This document shows positions 24,783 through 35,347 of a stretch of 64,000 bases of DNA, piece after piece. How positions within the stretch are numbered: the first letter of the stretch is position 1; each line of letters starts with the position of its first letter. The notes under the pieces were generated by a model. The model did not search any database, was not told the DNA's origin, and was given only the letters and a program-made list of their open reading frames with translations. The translations under genes and the position numbers were made by a program. Location: NCBI GenBank assembly GCA_944474755.1, contig OX104114.1:82384623-82448622 (forward strand), in the 5' to 3' direction. This DNA is from Limnoperna fortunei. Its lineage: Eukaryota > Mollusca > Bivalvia > Mytilida > Modiolidae.

Positions 24783-25002
24783 ATGGACAGACCTCTAGGT
24801 AAAAAGTTTGACCCAAGACCCAAACGGATTGAACGTTCCGATGGGTCTTACTGGGTGGCAAATCCTTGTGTATCCGAACATTTTTTGACGCAGAAAATTG
24901 GAGATCTCGACAGACAGAAAACTCAGTACCAAGTACAAAAGTCAAGACAACAGCGAGAGCTTGAACGAGAACTTCAAAACATTAAGGCAACTAAAAGTTA
25001 TT
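24783..25002 (+). CDS. Exon 1 of the 647-residue protein
   Basis: It starts at the ATG and ends at TTATT|gtaagta, a strong donor, after 73 codons plus one base. It holds the basic N-terminus and most of the predicted coiled coil. The frame stops soon after the donor, which supports splicing. Confidence 0.75.
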
Positions 25003-28000
25003 GTAAGTATTAATATTTTTCTGTTACAAATCGAGTGGTCCGTAGTTAAACTTAAGTTACTTTATCTTGTATCTTCATTTACTGAGGAAAATCTATGGCC
25101 AAGTGGTTAATGTAGTTCGTCTACTATTGATCACCTGTTCTATCAGCACTGAGGTCCAGTCTCACTGCGGAAAGGATGCGCTCGTCCAATCAAAATGGCT
25201 TTAAACACCATTCAAACAAAAAACAAATCATTTACTAAAGCTATCCTTTTTTCGAGTGGACAGGGTATATTAACATGTTACCATTTTTTTATGTTTCCCA
25301 AGACGGATAACAGTGAGTTTGAAATGATGATAACAGATAACTGATAAATTAACATGTCTACAGGGGTAATAAAGGTATGGGGAGAGAACTTTTTTGTGAC
25401 ATTATTATATTCCTTCTTTCAGGAGCCTCGGTGGCTGAGTTCTTAAGGTAGTTCATCTACTATTGACCACGTCTGTCATCACCAAAATTGTGGGTTCGAT
25501 TCTCACTGTAAGCAACGTGTAATTGACTCCAATCTTAATTAACAAGGATTGCCAGTTTTCATACCGCAGGTCGGGGTTTTCTCCGGGTACTCCGGCTTTC
25601 TCCCCAATAAAATCGCACTTAAATCCACATCAGTTATACGTTTTCCATACATTTCTTAATTAATAACAATCATGGACTGCATGCCATAGAACGATTGTAC
25701 ATGTATTTAAAAAAACCCATATATCTTTCTCCTACGAAACATCTTAAATATTAACGAAAAGTTATCGAATAATGACAATTTATTGATTGTCAGCTTAACC
25801 GCCAGCTAACATTTGTTCATCTATATTCAGGACGAGAACAAGCTGACTCACAATTATTCCAATATTAATAAATGGAAATGATATTTTCACTCTTTGTGTA
25901 AAAATATGAAGAGTTGGGTATTATACAACTATCACTCTAGTTGGCGTGTGACCCGGTGATATTTTTCCCAGAGAAAGTAAGGTTATTCGAGGGCTTGCCC
26001 CGAGGGTGACCTTACTTTTCGAGGGGAAAGAAATGCCGGGTCACATATCATCTTCATCTAGGGTGATAACTGTTATATTATATCGAATATCTAAATGAAA
26101 ACAATTCAATATTTGCAACATATTTTGGACATTTTAACCATTTGCAACAGGAAAAAATCCAGCCCATACAATGTAGACAGAAACATGTTAACATATACTA
26201 CTGTTTTGTTTGAATGTTTTATAACGTACATGTACATTTATCAAAACAACTCAATTTTGTAAATGTTTCATTATTTTATGCAATTGAAGATTGATGGACA
26301 CCAAGAGGGTGACCTTACCATGCGACCCAACGGTTACCAATAGACCCAACGAAATATCACGTCACGTGACGGCGTCTAAGCGAATCAAAATAAAGATTTC
26401 TATATGAGTATATAATATTTAATATTTGTATCTAAATATATCATAAAGAAACATATTTGATAATGCCATGTCCGTTGATATTTTCAGGCCCCGGACCAGG
26501 TTTCTTTAGGAGGCGTGGCAGTAGACAGTCGTCTATGATTGAAACATCATTTTCTGACATGATTGAAAAATTTAACAAACACAGGGCGGAACAAAATTTT
26601 GTCAATAACCTTTTGAGACAGAGACGAGAGAGTATGTATAACGCAGATAGCAGAAACCGGAAATCGTCCGCTTATAGATCTTCAGGTACTTCAGGATCGC
26701 ACATCGACGTCCTGAAACTAGATAGGGATCACGATTTTGAAACCAGTACCGACGATGAAGACGAAAGTGTTAGTCACCTTGGTGACAGAGACTTAAATGG
26801 AATTGCGAAAGGGAGAAAACAGCCGCCTAAACAGAGGGCATTATCTAGACGACAAAGAATATACGAAGTTACACAGGATCGCCCGGAAGCACACCGACAT
26901 GCCGGCCGTGACGAAATTGATGTTAAACCGATACCACAGGCTAGACTCAAGCCTTCATACTCCGCGAACCAGGTAAAGCGTGGATACAAACCAATATCGG
27001 ACCAACCACATCATATCTCACTTGACGTAAAACAAAACAAAACTAAAACAAGAAAAGCAGCAAACTTGTGGGGTTTAGTACGCGAAAAAGCTCTATGTCC
27101 GGAAGATTTGAAAGGTTTAAAAAGAAAAACAGAGACTGATGTTTTAATTACAAACGATGTATATTCTGTTAAAACTTTCGCAGAAGTAAAAACTGATGAC
27201 GAAAAACTGCAAGAAAAGGAACAATTAGCGTCTGCATCAAATAAACATGATGGAACTACATCTTCTGCTACAGATGCTACAGAAGGACTGCGACAAAATG
27301 ACAAAATTGCAAATGGGATCGCTCACATAGTGAATGAAAAAGGCGAAAATGCAAAGAACAAAGATGACCAGAAGAAACTAGATAATAATAACAGGAAATC
27401 AATTGAACACCAAATTCCAAATGGCTATATCCCGAACAACACAAAGAAAACTTCCCAATTGGCAAATGCTCCAGCAATTCAACACAAAACATTGCCAAGA
27501 CCTAAAAGCGCGAAAGGAAGAATCCGTAAACCGAAAATGAACACGAAGGAGCATACGGAAAGCATCAAGTCCACATTGGATAGCATTGCAGCTGAAATGA
27601 AAACCATGATTGACGTGAACTTTAACAATAACCAAGGACCATTGAACGATACTTCTACGAAACTCAACACAACAGCAATAATTGCAGGAGACGATAATTC
27701 GAGTTTAAATAACTATTTGCATTTTGATCTGTCACAAAGTGAACCTTCAAAACACATTGATAGGAAATTTTCCAGCTTTGACTTGAACATTGACGACAGT
27801 GATAAAACGTCTGAGCGACTCTGTTACTCCTTAGAGCCTTCCAATACAAGAATAAGTACCGATGCAACAAATAATGATAGTAAATATTCTTACCAATCGC
27901 ATAGGAATTCGAACAGTTCTCGTAGAAACTCTACAGAGAGCAAGATGTCAAATCCGTCACGAAAAAGCTCTGAAATCGAAAATGCTCTGAAAAAATTGCG

Positions 28001-28211
28001 CGAAGAACAAATGAATCAGGAGTTGTGGGATGACGTCAGAAAATGCCGTTATTTACGGGGTTATGACCCACCAGAAATGATAATGCCAGCAAATGTTAAC
28101 GTCTTTGTTTTCGGAAAGGACGAGAATGACATCATAGAGGAGATCAGATTAGAAAAACTGGCAAAGGCGGAGGGCGCTGATCATTCAGGAGAAAAGCAGC
28201 CATTTATTTAG
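24783..28211 (+). CDS. Unrecognised 647-residue, two-exon protein gene
   Basis: Exon 24,783-25,002 and exon 26,488-28,211 join in phase 1 to give 647 codons and a TAG stop. The ATG has a good context (gaaATGG). Residues 1-35 are a compact basic start (MDRPLGKKFDPRPKRIER). About residues 38-71 are Gln/Arg/Glu-rich and probably coiled coil. The middle (about 80-560) is polar, Lys/Asn/Ser-rich and looks disordered. A short conserved-looking C-terminal block follows: a charged helix (ENALKKLREEQMNQELWDDV) then RYLRGYDPPEMIMP. No signal peptide or membrane segment is seen. The long open exon in AT-rich DNA, the in-phase intron and the downstream polyA signal argue that it is real. Function is unknown. 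The layout resembles poorly characterised metazoan coiled-coil proteins, but no name can be given. Confidence 0.8.
25094..25230 (+). mobile_element. Decayed SINE, internally deleted
   Basis: The head reads ggccaagtggttaatgtagt, then tctactattgatcac, then the B-box-like region in a damaged form (tccagtctcactgcgga). The centre is lost, and the end (ggctttaaacaccattcaaa) has a short (CAAA)n tail. It is in the intron of the 647-residue gene, sense orientation. Confidence 0.7.
25427..25632 (+). mobile_element. SINE, 3'-incomplete
   Basis: It has the tRNA-like head gcctcggtggctgag, tctactattgaccacg, the B box gggttcgattctcactg, then the body with aacaaggattgccag, caggtcggggttttctccgg and ccaataaaatcg. 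The usual gctgaaaaattgctg tail is absent. Same intron and orientation as its neighbour. Confidence 0.8.
25921..26082. repeat. Foldback element in the intron
   Basis: The left half (tatcactctag, gtgacccggtgatattt, gagaaagtaaggt) is the reverse complement of the right half (accttacttttcga, gccgggtcac, ctagggtgata). The arms span about 70 bp around a short loop near 26,000. The same ccttac/gggtgacc wording recurs at about 26,306-26,316, suggesting a second fragment. Confidence 0.8.
26488..28211 (+). CDS. Exon 2 of the 647-residue protein
   Basis: The acceptor is gttgatattttcag. The first two bases complete a Cys codon, followed by PGPGFFRRRGSRQ. The exon then runs 574 codons to TAG without a break. 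The frame also extends 5' of the acceptor, but that extension has no homologous look and lies in AT-rich intron. Confidence 0.8.
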
Positions 28212-28315
28212 ATCTATTTTTCTCTTTAAATATCTCGCATTCAAATTCGGTTTTATTTTAAAAAAATATTATTGTGGAGATTATATTCTATTTCACCCAA
28301 CACTAATTGCTATGA

Positions 28316-28321
28316 AATAAA
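28316..28321 (+). terminator. Polyadenylation signal of the 647-residue gene
   Basis: A canonical aataaa lies about 105 bp past the stop codon, in AT-rich 3' UTR. Context supports it, but aataaa is frequent in this window. Confidence 0.5.
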
Positions 28322-28329
28322 AATAACAC

Positions 28330-30388
28330 CTATTGTACGATAAGTTAGCTTGACTTCAGTGTATCTGACTTTAAATCAAATGACACGCTTTATTAAGTAC
28401 ATACATGTATATAACATGTTGAGTAGATTAAAAACGTTGCATTTGTAGTGCTCGTTGTTACTGCCTTGTTCGATATGCCAACCGTGGAAACCTTGGTTGG
28501 AATGATTGTAGACTGATTATAGTACGCTCTTTCGTTGCATGTATCATTCAAGTGCCTATCTCTGTTTATTCGTCTGCAGCATACTTTAGCATAGAACTCT
28601 ATGCGAAAAAATTTATAAGGCCTTTTCTCTGACACTGGTTTACCAATTGAAACATCAGCAGCATTCATTTGATCGTTCTCGATACAGTTAATATTTTTTT
28701 ATGCCAATGTAAAACTCTAACATGATAGCGCCACCGCAGTACTTAATTTAACATAGAACCAAATGCCCTCTGTTTACAAAAAGGAAAGCTGTTTAAAGAT
28801 ATCTTGAACTTGAATGTTTATAGTGCTGTTGAAACTTTGTGGTTTTCAACAAATAATACATGTTTTATTACAACATTATACAAATGTTATTAACAATAAG
28901 CAGTATTTCTTGTCATTGATACTCTGTCAAGAACAAGACTTGACCACTATCGCAGGCCTTCAGAAATGATAAAAAAATCATTGTTCAAAATCATATATGT
29001 ATTAATTTTTTGTTCAGTTACATGGTTCACATTGTACTCTGAGACCAAAATAAGATAATTTAGATGATTGTCTAATTTAAGTTTAATAAACAGCAGGTTA
29101 TTTATTCCAAATCAGTTGTAGATTATTGCATTTTAATAACTTGTGTCCATACTAGTGATGTTTCATGAGTAATATTTTAGGATTTGATCAATTCAATATT
29201 GGTGTAATAATAAATAACAATGAAGTATAAGTGATATAACTTTCATCTTAAGATAACTTATTTTCCTTAAGGTGTTTGAAAAAATCCATCATACTATGAT
29301 TTTTCTTCTCAATGTTTTTCATTTGTAATAGTTTGGTACGTTTTGCAAATTAATTTTTATAAGGAACTTATAGTTGATTAACTTGTTTAAATATTTTTTG
29401 CCAATATTGTCAAAATAGGATCTTGGAATTACACTCAATTTAATGATTTTTATTTTTGTAACAATTTTGCAACAGTTAGTTTTTGGCAGCCTTCTTTGTT
29501 GTGGCAACAATTTGTACATTTAAATGGATCTGTAGTCCATGTTACATTTGATACTTTTTACAGAATAATTGACTAACCGGGTGCCGTCTGTTTTGGTTTA
29601 TTTAGTTTAAGCCCTGAAAATGTCCCTAAAAATTTGATAGCGTTAATGATTTCAGGTTTTGATTTAAAAAATGGTTGTCACTAGCTTGTTGTGTGATTCT
29701 AAGCTGTGTGTATGTCTATCTAGTTTAATCTCAAATTCCTAAAAGTTAGTGTTTTTTCCTAATTTTGCATGACTGAATTTCAACAGCAACTATAAAAAGT
29801 CGCAATTCATGGACAAAATATATGTTGAATGGTGCAGATAGCCAACCATTATTAAGAATAGAGCTTTTTATATAAGTATAAGAGTTTTTAACGATTTCAA
29901 ACCAAATTTGTCAAGGGCTTTATAAATTCATATTCTGAGGAGTCAAAAGGCTTTGAAAAGTGTAAAATAATAATGCCCCTACAACATTATATTGTTCGGT
30001 GAAATCTATTATATCTTTTATTTTTGTCTGATATAAATGTCATTTAATGCTTGATTGAATTTGTGCAGTTTATTTACTAGCTTATAGATTTCATCTTGTG
30101 TAGTTTTCGTGTTTCTTTTACGCAATCTCATTGTTTGGTCTCTTAACTCAAATTTAATGGTCCCAAAGCATCAAAGAATTTGTGGTAAGTGACAATAATG
30201 ATTTTATTATATTAAACATAATATTTTTATAAGCATCAATATTCAAAATAATGTTGCCAATTTTAAAATTATCCTGTTCCTTTTTGTTTTTTTTCTTTAA
30301 GAGATCTTGCTTGGTGGCGTGTATGTATCTCCACACCCATGATGATAAGACCTAAACATTTATCGCCTATAATTTTTCTACTTAAAAT
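28330..30388. other. Intergenic, no supported gene
   Basis: A 91-codon minus frame at 28,393-28,668 has a Cys/Arg-rich part (KVCCRRINRDRHLNDTC) and a Ser/Thr-rich end. It could be an exon, but no convincing acceptor or partner was found. The rest is AT-rich with no visible structure. Confidence 0.4.
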
Positions 30389-30418
30389 ATTTAAGATTAA
30401 GATTGGAGTCAAGCGCAC
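30389..30418 (-). mobile_element. Left part of a SINE split by the DIRS element
   Basis: taagattggagtcaagcgca is the reverse complement of the SINE segment reading tgactccaatctta at 25,526-25,540. Together with 35,470-35,562 it forms the target into which the DIRS element was inserted. Confidence 0.7.
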
Positions 30419-30485
30419 AATTCTAAGTCGTCATACCACTTCCGGTCTCATATGAGATGCGTGCGCACCAGGTGTAACTCGTCAG
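30419..30485 (+). repeat. DIRS left inverted terminal repeat
   Basis: It runs from aattctaagtcgtcatacca to ggtgtaactcgtcag. The inner half (gagatgcgtgcgcaccaggt) is perfectly inverted in the right terminal repeat. The outer half is inverted in the internal complementary region instead and matches the right repeat only loosely. Confidence 0.85.
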
Positions 30486-30697
30486 TGTGTGCAAATTTGT
30501 CAAAGGAGATGGACGTGGGTATTTCATCTCTTTGGGTGTAACTTTATTGTAACTTAATCGTTTGTAAATTTGCACTGTATTTTTTCATGAATTATTTTTT
30601 GGATATTAATATTGTTTGCGAACAATTTTCTTGTATTTGAGTAAGTTTAATAAATAAACTTTATTTTGTTCTGCTTCATTTACTGCGGTAATTGAAA

Positions 30698-32035
30698 ATG
30701 GCCGACGCCATGTTGTCAGCAGAACATAAACCTGAATCTGAGGATTCTAGGGCTAAAATTAAAGCTTCAAAATCTAAACAAACAGAGCGAAAATATGATA
30801 AAGATGCCTTGAAGAAGAAATCTAGTGAAAAGTCTTCTCCCCCTAAAACCAGGCTTTTGTCGTCAAGAACACAGGTCCCTGTGGAGGCCGAAGTTCACGT
30901 GAGTGTGATTGAACCAGAGCCTGCGGGTTCTCAAAAACAGTCTGATGTTACTTTGTCAGATGTGATGTCTTTTTTGAAGGACATAAAAAACAATCAAGAT
31001 AAATCTGACAATAAATTAAAAGAGCTCACATTGAAGGTCAATGAAATGTGCGATGATGACGGCGAGTATGACGAGAATCAGTTATTGTATGGGGACGATG
31101 TCGAGGTAAATGATTACCAAAATAACTTGACTGACAGTAGAAACTTAAATGATAATAGTCAAAATGATGAAAATAACAATGATGAGCCCCCTGCTAAACG
31201 TAAAAGGACTGATGATGGTCAGTCAAGTGACAATCGAAACAAAAGAGGGGATGTAGAAGTGTCAGGTACTGGTACAAAAAAGAGTAAATTTAAAGAACTT
31301 GTTGAGACCCAAAAATACAAGAAGAAGGAAAAGTTGGATGTACCGGTTGATTCAGATTTAGCAGAGCTTGTTAATAACTTATTTTTAAATGGTCTTCCAG
31401 ATCATCAATTATCTGAGCTTGTGAAAAGTATAGATAGACCAGAAAATTGTGACATGCTAACTAAAACTAAGGTCAATCAACTTATTTGGGACCTCCTCTC
31501 GGATAATACTAGAGACAAAGAGATTAGAGCACAGTATCGCCAAGGTTTATTAATCAAGGCTGCTATTTTGATAACTAAACTAGTTAATAAACTCAATGAT
31601 TGCAGTAGTATTAGTGATGTATCTGAATTTCCCATTCAAGATTTGATGAATATGGGTACTGATGCACTTGGTATTTTGGGACATTGTAGTAGAGTTATGA
31701 ATTTGTCTCGTCGTGAGCTTTATAGACCTGATTTAAGCTCTGAGTATTATCATTTAGGCTCTTCCACAGCTCCTTTTACTCAGTATCTCTATGGGGATGA
31801 TATTGATATTTCCAAGAAAGTCTCGGATATTGATTCCGTTAATAAAGTTGGTAGAAAAGTTATGAGGGGGAGAGGAGCAGGTCGAGTTTTTAGACGAGGT
31901 GGCAGTAGATGGTGGTCTCGTCGAGGTCGAGGTCGTAGCTATGTTAGACCTTCCTATAGAGATTCACAGCATGACAACTCAAGGGACAGTAATCTTGGAA
32001 ACAGTAATGCTGGAGGTGCTTCAAGATATGATTAA
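30698..32035 (+). CDS. DIRS ORF1, gag-like protein (445 aa)
   Basis: The first ATG in good context is at 30,698 (gaaATGGCC). The N-terminus is Lys/Ser-rich. The middle is acidic and Asn/Asp-rich (about residues 110-170), with a basic patch PPAKRKR that may be a nuclear signal. A more structured part follows (about 220-370), containing DLAELVNNLFLNGLPDHQLS. The C-terminus is Arg/Gly-rich (RGRGAGRVFRRGGSR), a nucleic-acid-binding type of tail. This matches the gag-like first ORF of DIRS elements, which binds element RNA. No zinc knuckle is seen. It stops at a TAA at 32,033, one base out of frame with the following RT ORF. Confidence 0.8.
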   Translation: MADAMLSAEHKPESEDSRAKIKASKSKQTERKYDKDALKKKSSEKSSPPKTRLLSSRTQVPVEAEVHVSVIEPEPAGSQKQSDVTLSDVMSFLKDIKNNQDKSDNKLKELTLKVNEMCDDDGEYDENQLLYGDDVEVNDYQNNLTDSRNLNDNSQNDENNNDEPPAKRKRTDDGQSSDNRNKRGDVEVSGTGTKKSKFKELVETQKYKKKEKLDVPVDSDLAELVNNLFLNGLPDHQLSELVKSIDRPENCDMLTKTKVNQLIWDLLSDNTRDKEIRAQYRQGLLIKAAILITKLVNKLNDCSSISDVSEFPIQDLMNMGTDALGILGHCSRVMNLSRRELYRPDLSSEYYHLGSSTAPFTQYLYGDDIDISKKVSDIDSVNKVGRKVMRGRGAGRVFRRGGSRWWSRRGRGRSYVRPSYRDSQHDNSRDSNLGNSNAGGASRYD

Positions 32036-34086
32036 AAAAACTCCAAGCGAGGGTTCAGGAGAACAGGAACCCGCTATTAGAGGTGTGTAATAAAGGTAAT
32101 GAAAAAGTTCAAGAATTTAAGGCAGGTAGATTGAAAAGTTTTGAAAATGAGTGGAGGAAAATTACGTCTGATAAACAAGTTTTAGATATCGCACTAGATT
32201 GTCATATAAAATTTTATGATAATATTCAACCGATAAGGGTGAATTTAAATAGACCAGTTATTTTTAATAAAGTCGAAGAGTCTATTATAGATCAAGAAAT
32301 ACAACATTTATTTGAAATGAATGCAATTGAAAAAGTTGAAAATTCAAATGATGAATTTATTTCACCCATATTCACAGTCCCTAAAAAAGATGGGAGTTAT
32401 AGAATGATTTTAAATTTAAAAGATTTAAATAAAAATATTGAATATTATCGTTTTAAAATGGACACTTTTGAAACAGCATTAAAATTAATAAAACCAAACT
32501 ATTATATGGCATCAATAGATGTGAGACATGCTTATTATTCTGTTCCCATTGCACTTGAAGATAGAAAGTTTTTGAGATTTAAATGGAAAAATGAAACTTT
32601 TCAATATACCTGCCTTCCTAATGGTATAAGCTGTGCCCCAAGATATTTTACCAAACTATTAAAACCCATTTACAGTACTTTAAGAAAGATGGGTCATGTT
32701 AATTTAGGTTATATTGATGATTCTCTTTTGGTAGGGGATGACAAAATTGAGTGTTCAAAGAATGTTAAAGACACAAACTATTTATTTGAGAAAGTAGGCT
32801 TTATTGTACATGACAAAAAATCTATTTTTGAACCTACACAAAGAATTCAGTTTCTTGGATTTATAATTGACTCTGTTTTAATGATTGTTATTTTACCTCA
32901 GGAAAAGGTAGAAAATGTGATTTTTGAATGTGAAAGCTTATATAAAAAAGAACAAGTGTCAATAAGACAACTTGCAAAAGTTATTGGTATTTTAGTATCT
33001 GTATTTCCTGCTGTGGAATTTGGACAACTCCATTATAGAAATCTTGAAATTCAAAAAATTGAAGGTTTGAGAAAGTCAAAAGGTGACTTTGATGGTAAAG
33101 TAAAAATTAAAGATGAAATGAAATTAGATTTGAAATGGTGGTTTGAAAATATCAAATTTCAGTATAGAAAAATAGACCATGGTAATCCTGATAAAATCAT
33201 AACAACTGATGCAAGTATGCAAGGCTGGGGTTCAGTGTGTTTTGGCTCAAAAATAGGAGGACGATGGAATGAATTTGAAGTTGAATTTCATATAAATTAT
33301 CTTGAATTATTAGCAGCTTTTCATGCAATTAAAGCCTTCTGCAAAAATGATAGAAATATTCATGTAGGTTTAAAAATGGACAATACTTGTGCCATTGCTT
33401 ATGTAAATAATATGGGAGGAATAAGATCACAAGAGAGTAATAAATTAGCTATTAGTATTTGGTCATGGTGTATTCAAAGAGGTATTGGGTTATCAGCAAC
33501 TTATGTTCATACATCTCAAAATATTGCTGATATTGAAAGTAGAAAATTCAATGAAAATATTGAATGGAAGCTCAATTCAGATGTGTTTAAACTTCTAGTT
33601 GAAAAGTTTAATATTAATCCGAACTTTGATTTGTTCGCCACAAGATTAAACACACAATTATCTCGATATTCATCCTGGAAACCAGATCCAGGATGTGAAT
33701 TAGTAGACGCATTTTCATTTGCATGGAATGATAATTATTGTTATTATGCTTTTCCTCCATTCAGCCTCCTAGGAAGAGTGGTACAGAAGATCAGGAGAGA
33801 TCAAACAACATGTTTAGTTATAGCACCAGTTTGGCCAACACAGAGTTGGTACACAGATTTGATTCAACTATTAATAGACAGTCCAATTGTGCTACTGAAT
33901 CGAAAGACATTATTGACAATAGAAGGTACGGAAAAAATTCATCCACTTTGGAACAAGATGAGGTTAATGGCATGTCTAGTGTCCGGAAATCTTACGAAAA
34001 CAGAAACTTTTCTTCAGAAACAACCAAAATCATCATGGCATCCTGGAGAGCTGGACAAAGAGACAATATTCTACCTATATCCGTAA
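32032..34086 (+). CDS. DIRS ORF2: reverse transcriptase-RNase H-methyltransferase-like polyprotein
   Basis: The frame opens at 32,032 right after a TGA and runs 684 codons. Numbering from 32,083, RT motifs are FTVPKKDGSYRMILNLKDLN (97-116), SIDVRHAYYSVPI (144-156), LPNGISCAPRYF (178-189) and the catalytic YIDD (210-213). RNase H follows, with D376 in TTDAS, E408 in LELL, D433 in KMDN and D483 in NIADIESR. The last part (about 515-615) resembles the methyltransferase-like domain of DIRS elements (FDLFATRLNTQ, YAFPPFSLL, IAPVWPTQSW), with FPPF where active adenine methylases have DPPY. There is no ATG in the first 78 codons (the first is at 32,317, inside conserved sequence), so expression probably depends on frameshifting or stop-coupled reinitiation from ORF1. 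The C-terminal end overlaps the recombinase frame. Confidence 0.9.
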   Translation, partial: LKKLQARVQENRNPLLEVCNKGNEKVQEFKAGRLKSFENEWRKITSDKQVLDIALDCHIKFYDNIQPIRVNLNRPVIFNKVEESIIDQEIQHLFEMNAIEKVENSNDEFISPIFTVPKKDGSYRMILNLKDLNKNIEYYRFKMDTFETALKLIKPNYYMASIDVRHAYYSVPIALEDRKFLRFKWKNETFQYTCLPNGISCAPRYFTKLLKPIYSTLRKMGHVNLGYIDDSLLVGDDKIECSKNVKDTNYLFEKVGFIVHDKKSIFEPTQRIQFLGFIIDSVLMIVILPQEKVENVIFECESLYKKEQVSIRQLAKVIGILVSVFPAVEFGQLHYRNLEIQKIEGLRKSKGDFDGKVKIKDEMKLDLKWWFENIKFQYRKIDHGNPDKIITTDASMQGWGSVCFGSKIGGRWNEFEVEFHINYLELLAAFHAIKAFCKNDRNIHVGLKMDNTCAIAYVNNMGGIRSQESNKLAISIWSWCIQRGIGLSATYVHTSQNIADIESRKFNENIEWKLNSDVFKLLVEKFNINPNFDLFATRLNTQLSRYSSWKPDPGCELVDAFSFAWNDNYCYYAFPPFSLLGRVVQKIRRDQTTCLVIAPVWPTQSWYTDLIQLLIDSPIVLLNRKTLLTIEGTEKIHPLWNKMRLMACLVSGNLTKTETFLQKQPKSSWHPGELDKETIFYLYP

Positions 34087-34935
34087 ATGGGTTTATTTCT
34101 GTCGCAAAAGGAAAGTCAATTGTATTCAGAGTACTTTAAGTCAGAACTTAGATTTTTTGACTTTATTATTCAAAGACAATCTCAGTTATTCTGCTATTAA
34201 TTCTGCAAGATCTGCATTATCTGCTTTGGAATTGTTTATGACGGTGTAGCATTTGGATCACACCCTGTCGTGATACGATTTATGAAAGGAATTTTCAACA
34301 TAAGGCCGCCTAAGCCTCGTTATGTTCAAACATGGGATGTTTCTGTTGTCCTTAATGAACTTAGACGTTTATCGCCAGTGAAATTTTTGTCATTGAAGAA
34401 TTTAACTCTTAAACTTGCTATGTTAATATGTCTTATTATTGCGGGAAGAACTCAATCTTTGCATTTATTGTCTATTCAAAATATGATAAGAGGAACTTAT
34501 TCATATACATTACAATATAGTGCATTACTTAAACAAGCTTGTCCTAGTAGAAGTAATCCAGTTGTAGAACTTGAAGCTTTTCCAGTTGATAGACGTTTAT
34601 GTTGTATTACAGTTTTAAAAGAATATTTAAAACGAACTGAGTCTTTGAGAAATGGTCAGAATTCTTTTTTTATAAGTTATGTTAAACCATACAAAGCTGT
34701 TAGTAAAGATACTATTAGTCGTTGGCTTAAGACATTTTTGTGCATGTCTGCTATAGATATAAATAAATATTCTGTCCATAGTATTCGGTCTGCTGCATCA
34801 TCAAAAGCAAAATTAGCTTGTGTTCCTATTGACAATATATTAAAGTCAGTTGGTTGGTCATCAGCTAAAACATTCGCTAAGTTTTATGATAGACAAATTG
34901 AAACTGTAAATTTCCAGGCTTCAGTTTTGAGTTAA
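33738..34935 (+). pseudogene. DIRS ORF3: tyrosine recombinase, broken by two frameshifts
   Basis: The recombinase similarity runs through three frames. The first, overlapping ORF2 to about 34,100, ends in a typical N-terminal core (IMASWRAGQRDN). The second, about 34,100-34,240, includes SYSAINSARSALSALELF. The third continues to the stop at 34,933. The frame order 0-2-1 fits two single-base losses, near 34,100 and near 34,240. The C-terminal catalytic part is intact: Arg in AGRTQSLHLL, His and Arg in YSVHSIRSA, Trp in VGWSS, and nucleophile Tyr in AKFYDR. In DIRS elements this enzyme integrates the circular DNA copy. The breaks make this copy unlikely to supply it. Sequencing error cannot be excluded. 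Confidence 0.85.
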
Positions 34936-35097
34936 AATTTAATATGCAGTGTATTGTCTTAAATTTCAGATGACATTCAATTAATCATATTTGTTGGTAT
35001 TATGTTATATGTGGTTTTCTTAATAATTTGTTTAACATAATTTTGTTTTGTTTTTTACTTAATATTTGCCTTGTGTAGTGACACATACTTTGAAGAC

Positions 35098-35220
35098 TCA
35101 TATGAGACCGGAAGTGGTATGACGACTTAGAATTCAAAGTTTAACCGAGACTTACCTTGGTTAAAGTTGAAGGTTGAACAGAATTCTAAGGAGTCATATT
35201 ACCACTGGAGAGATCAGATG
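35098..35220 (+). repeat. DIRS internal complementary region
   Basis: The first part (catatgagaccggaagtggt onward to ttagaattc) is the reverse complement of the outermost left end. The following part (gaattcaaagtttaaccgag to gatcagatg) is the reverse complement of the outermost right end (35,377-35,469). The two parts share gaattc. The region therefore matches the junction formed when the two ends of the element are joined in a circle, which is the role assigned to this region in DIRS1. Confidence 0.9.
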
Positions 35221-35347
35221 CCCTCCCTTAATACCCACCCTATGATTCATATTGATGGGTATGTAAACATGTATAATGTTGCAGTTTCTTAGTATTGTAG
35301 CAGCAGTAACTTTTTGTGCACTCCACAAGGCCCTTTTATTTTGAAAA

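Noticed and set aside
26774..27870. Several 60-100 codon minus-strand frames
   Set aside because: Antisense shadows of the 584-codon plus-strand exon.
30698..34935. LTR retrotransposon or retrovirus-like element
   Set aside because: No LTRs, integrase or protease; inverted terminal repeats, methyltransferase-like domain and tyrosine recombinase identify a DIRS element.
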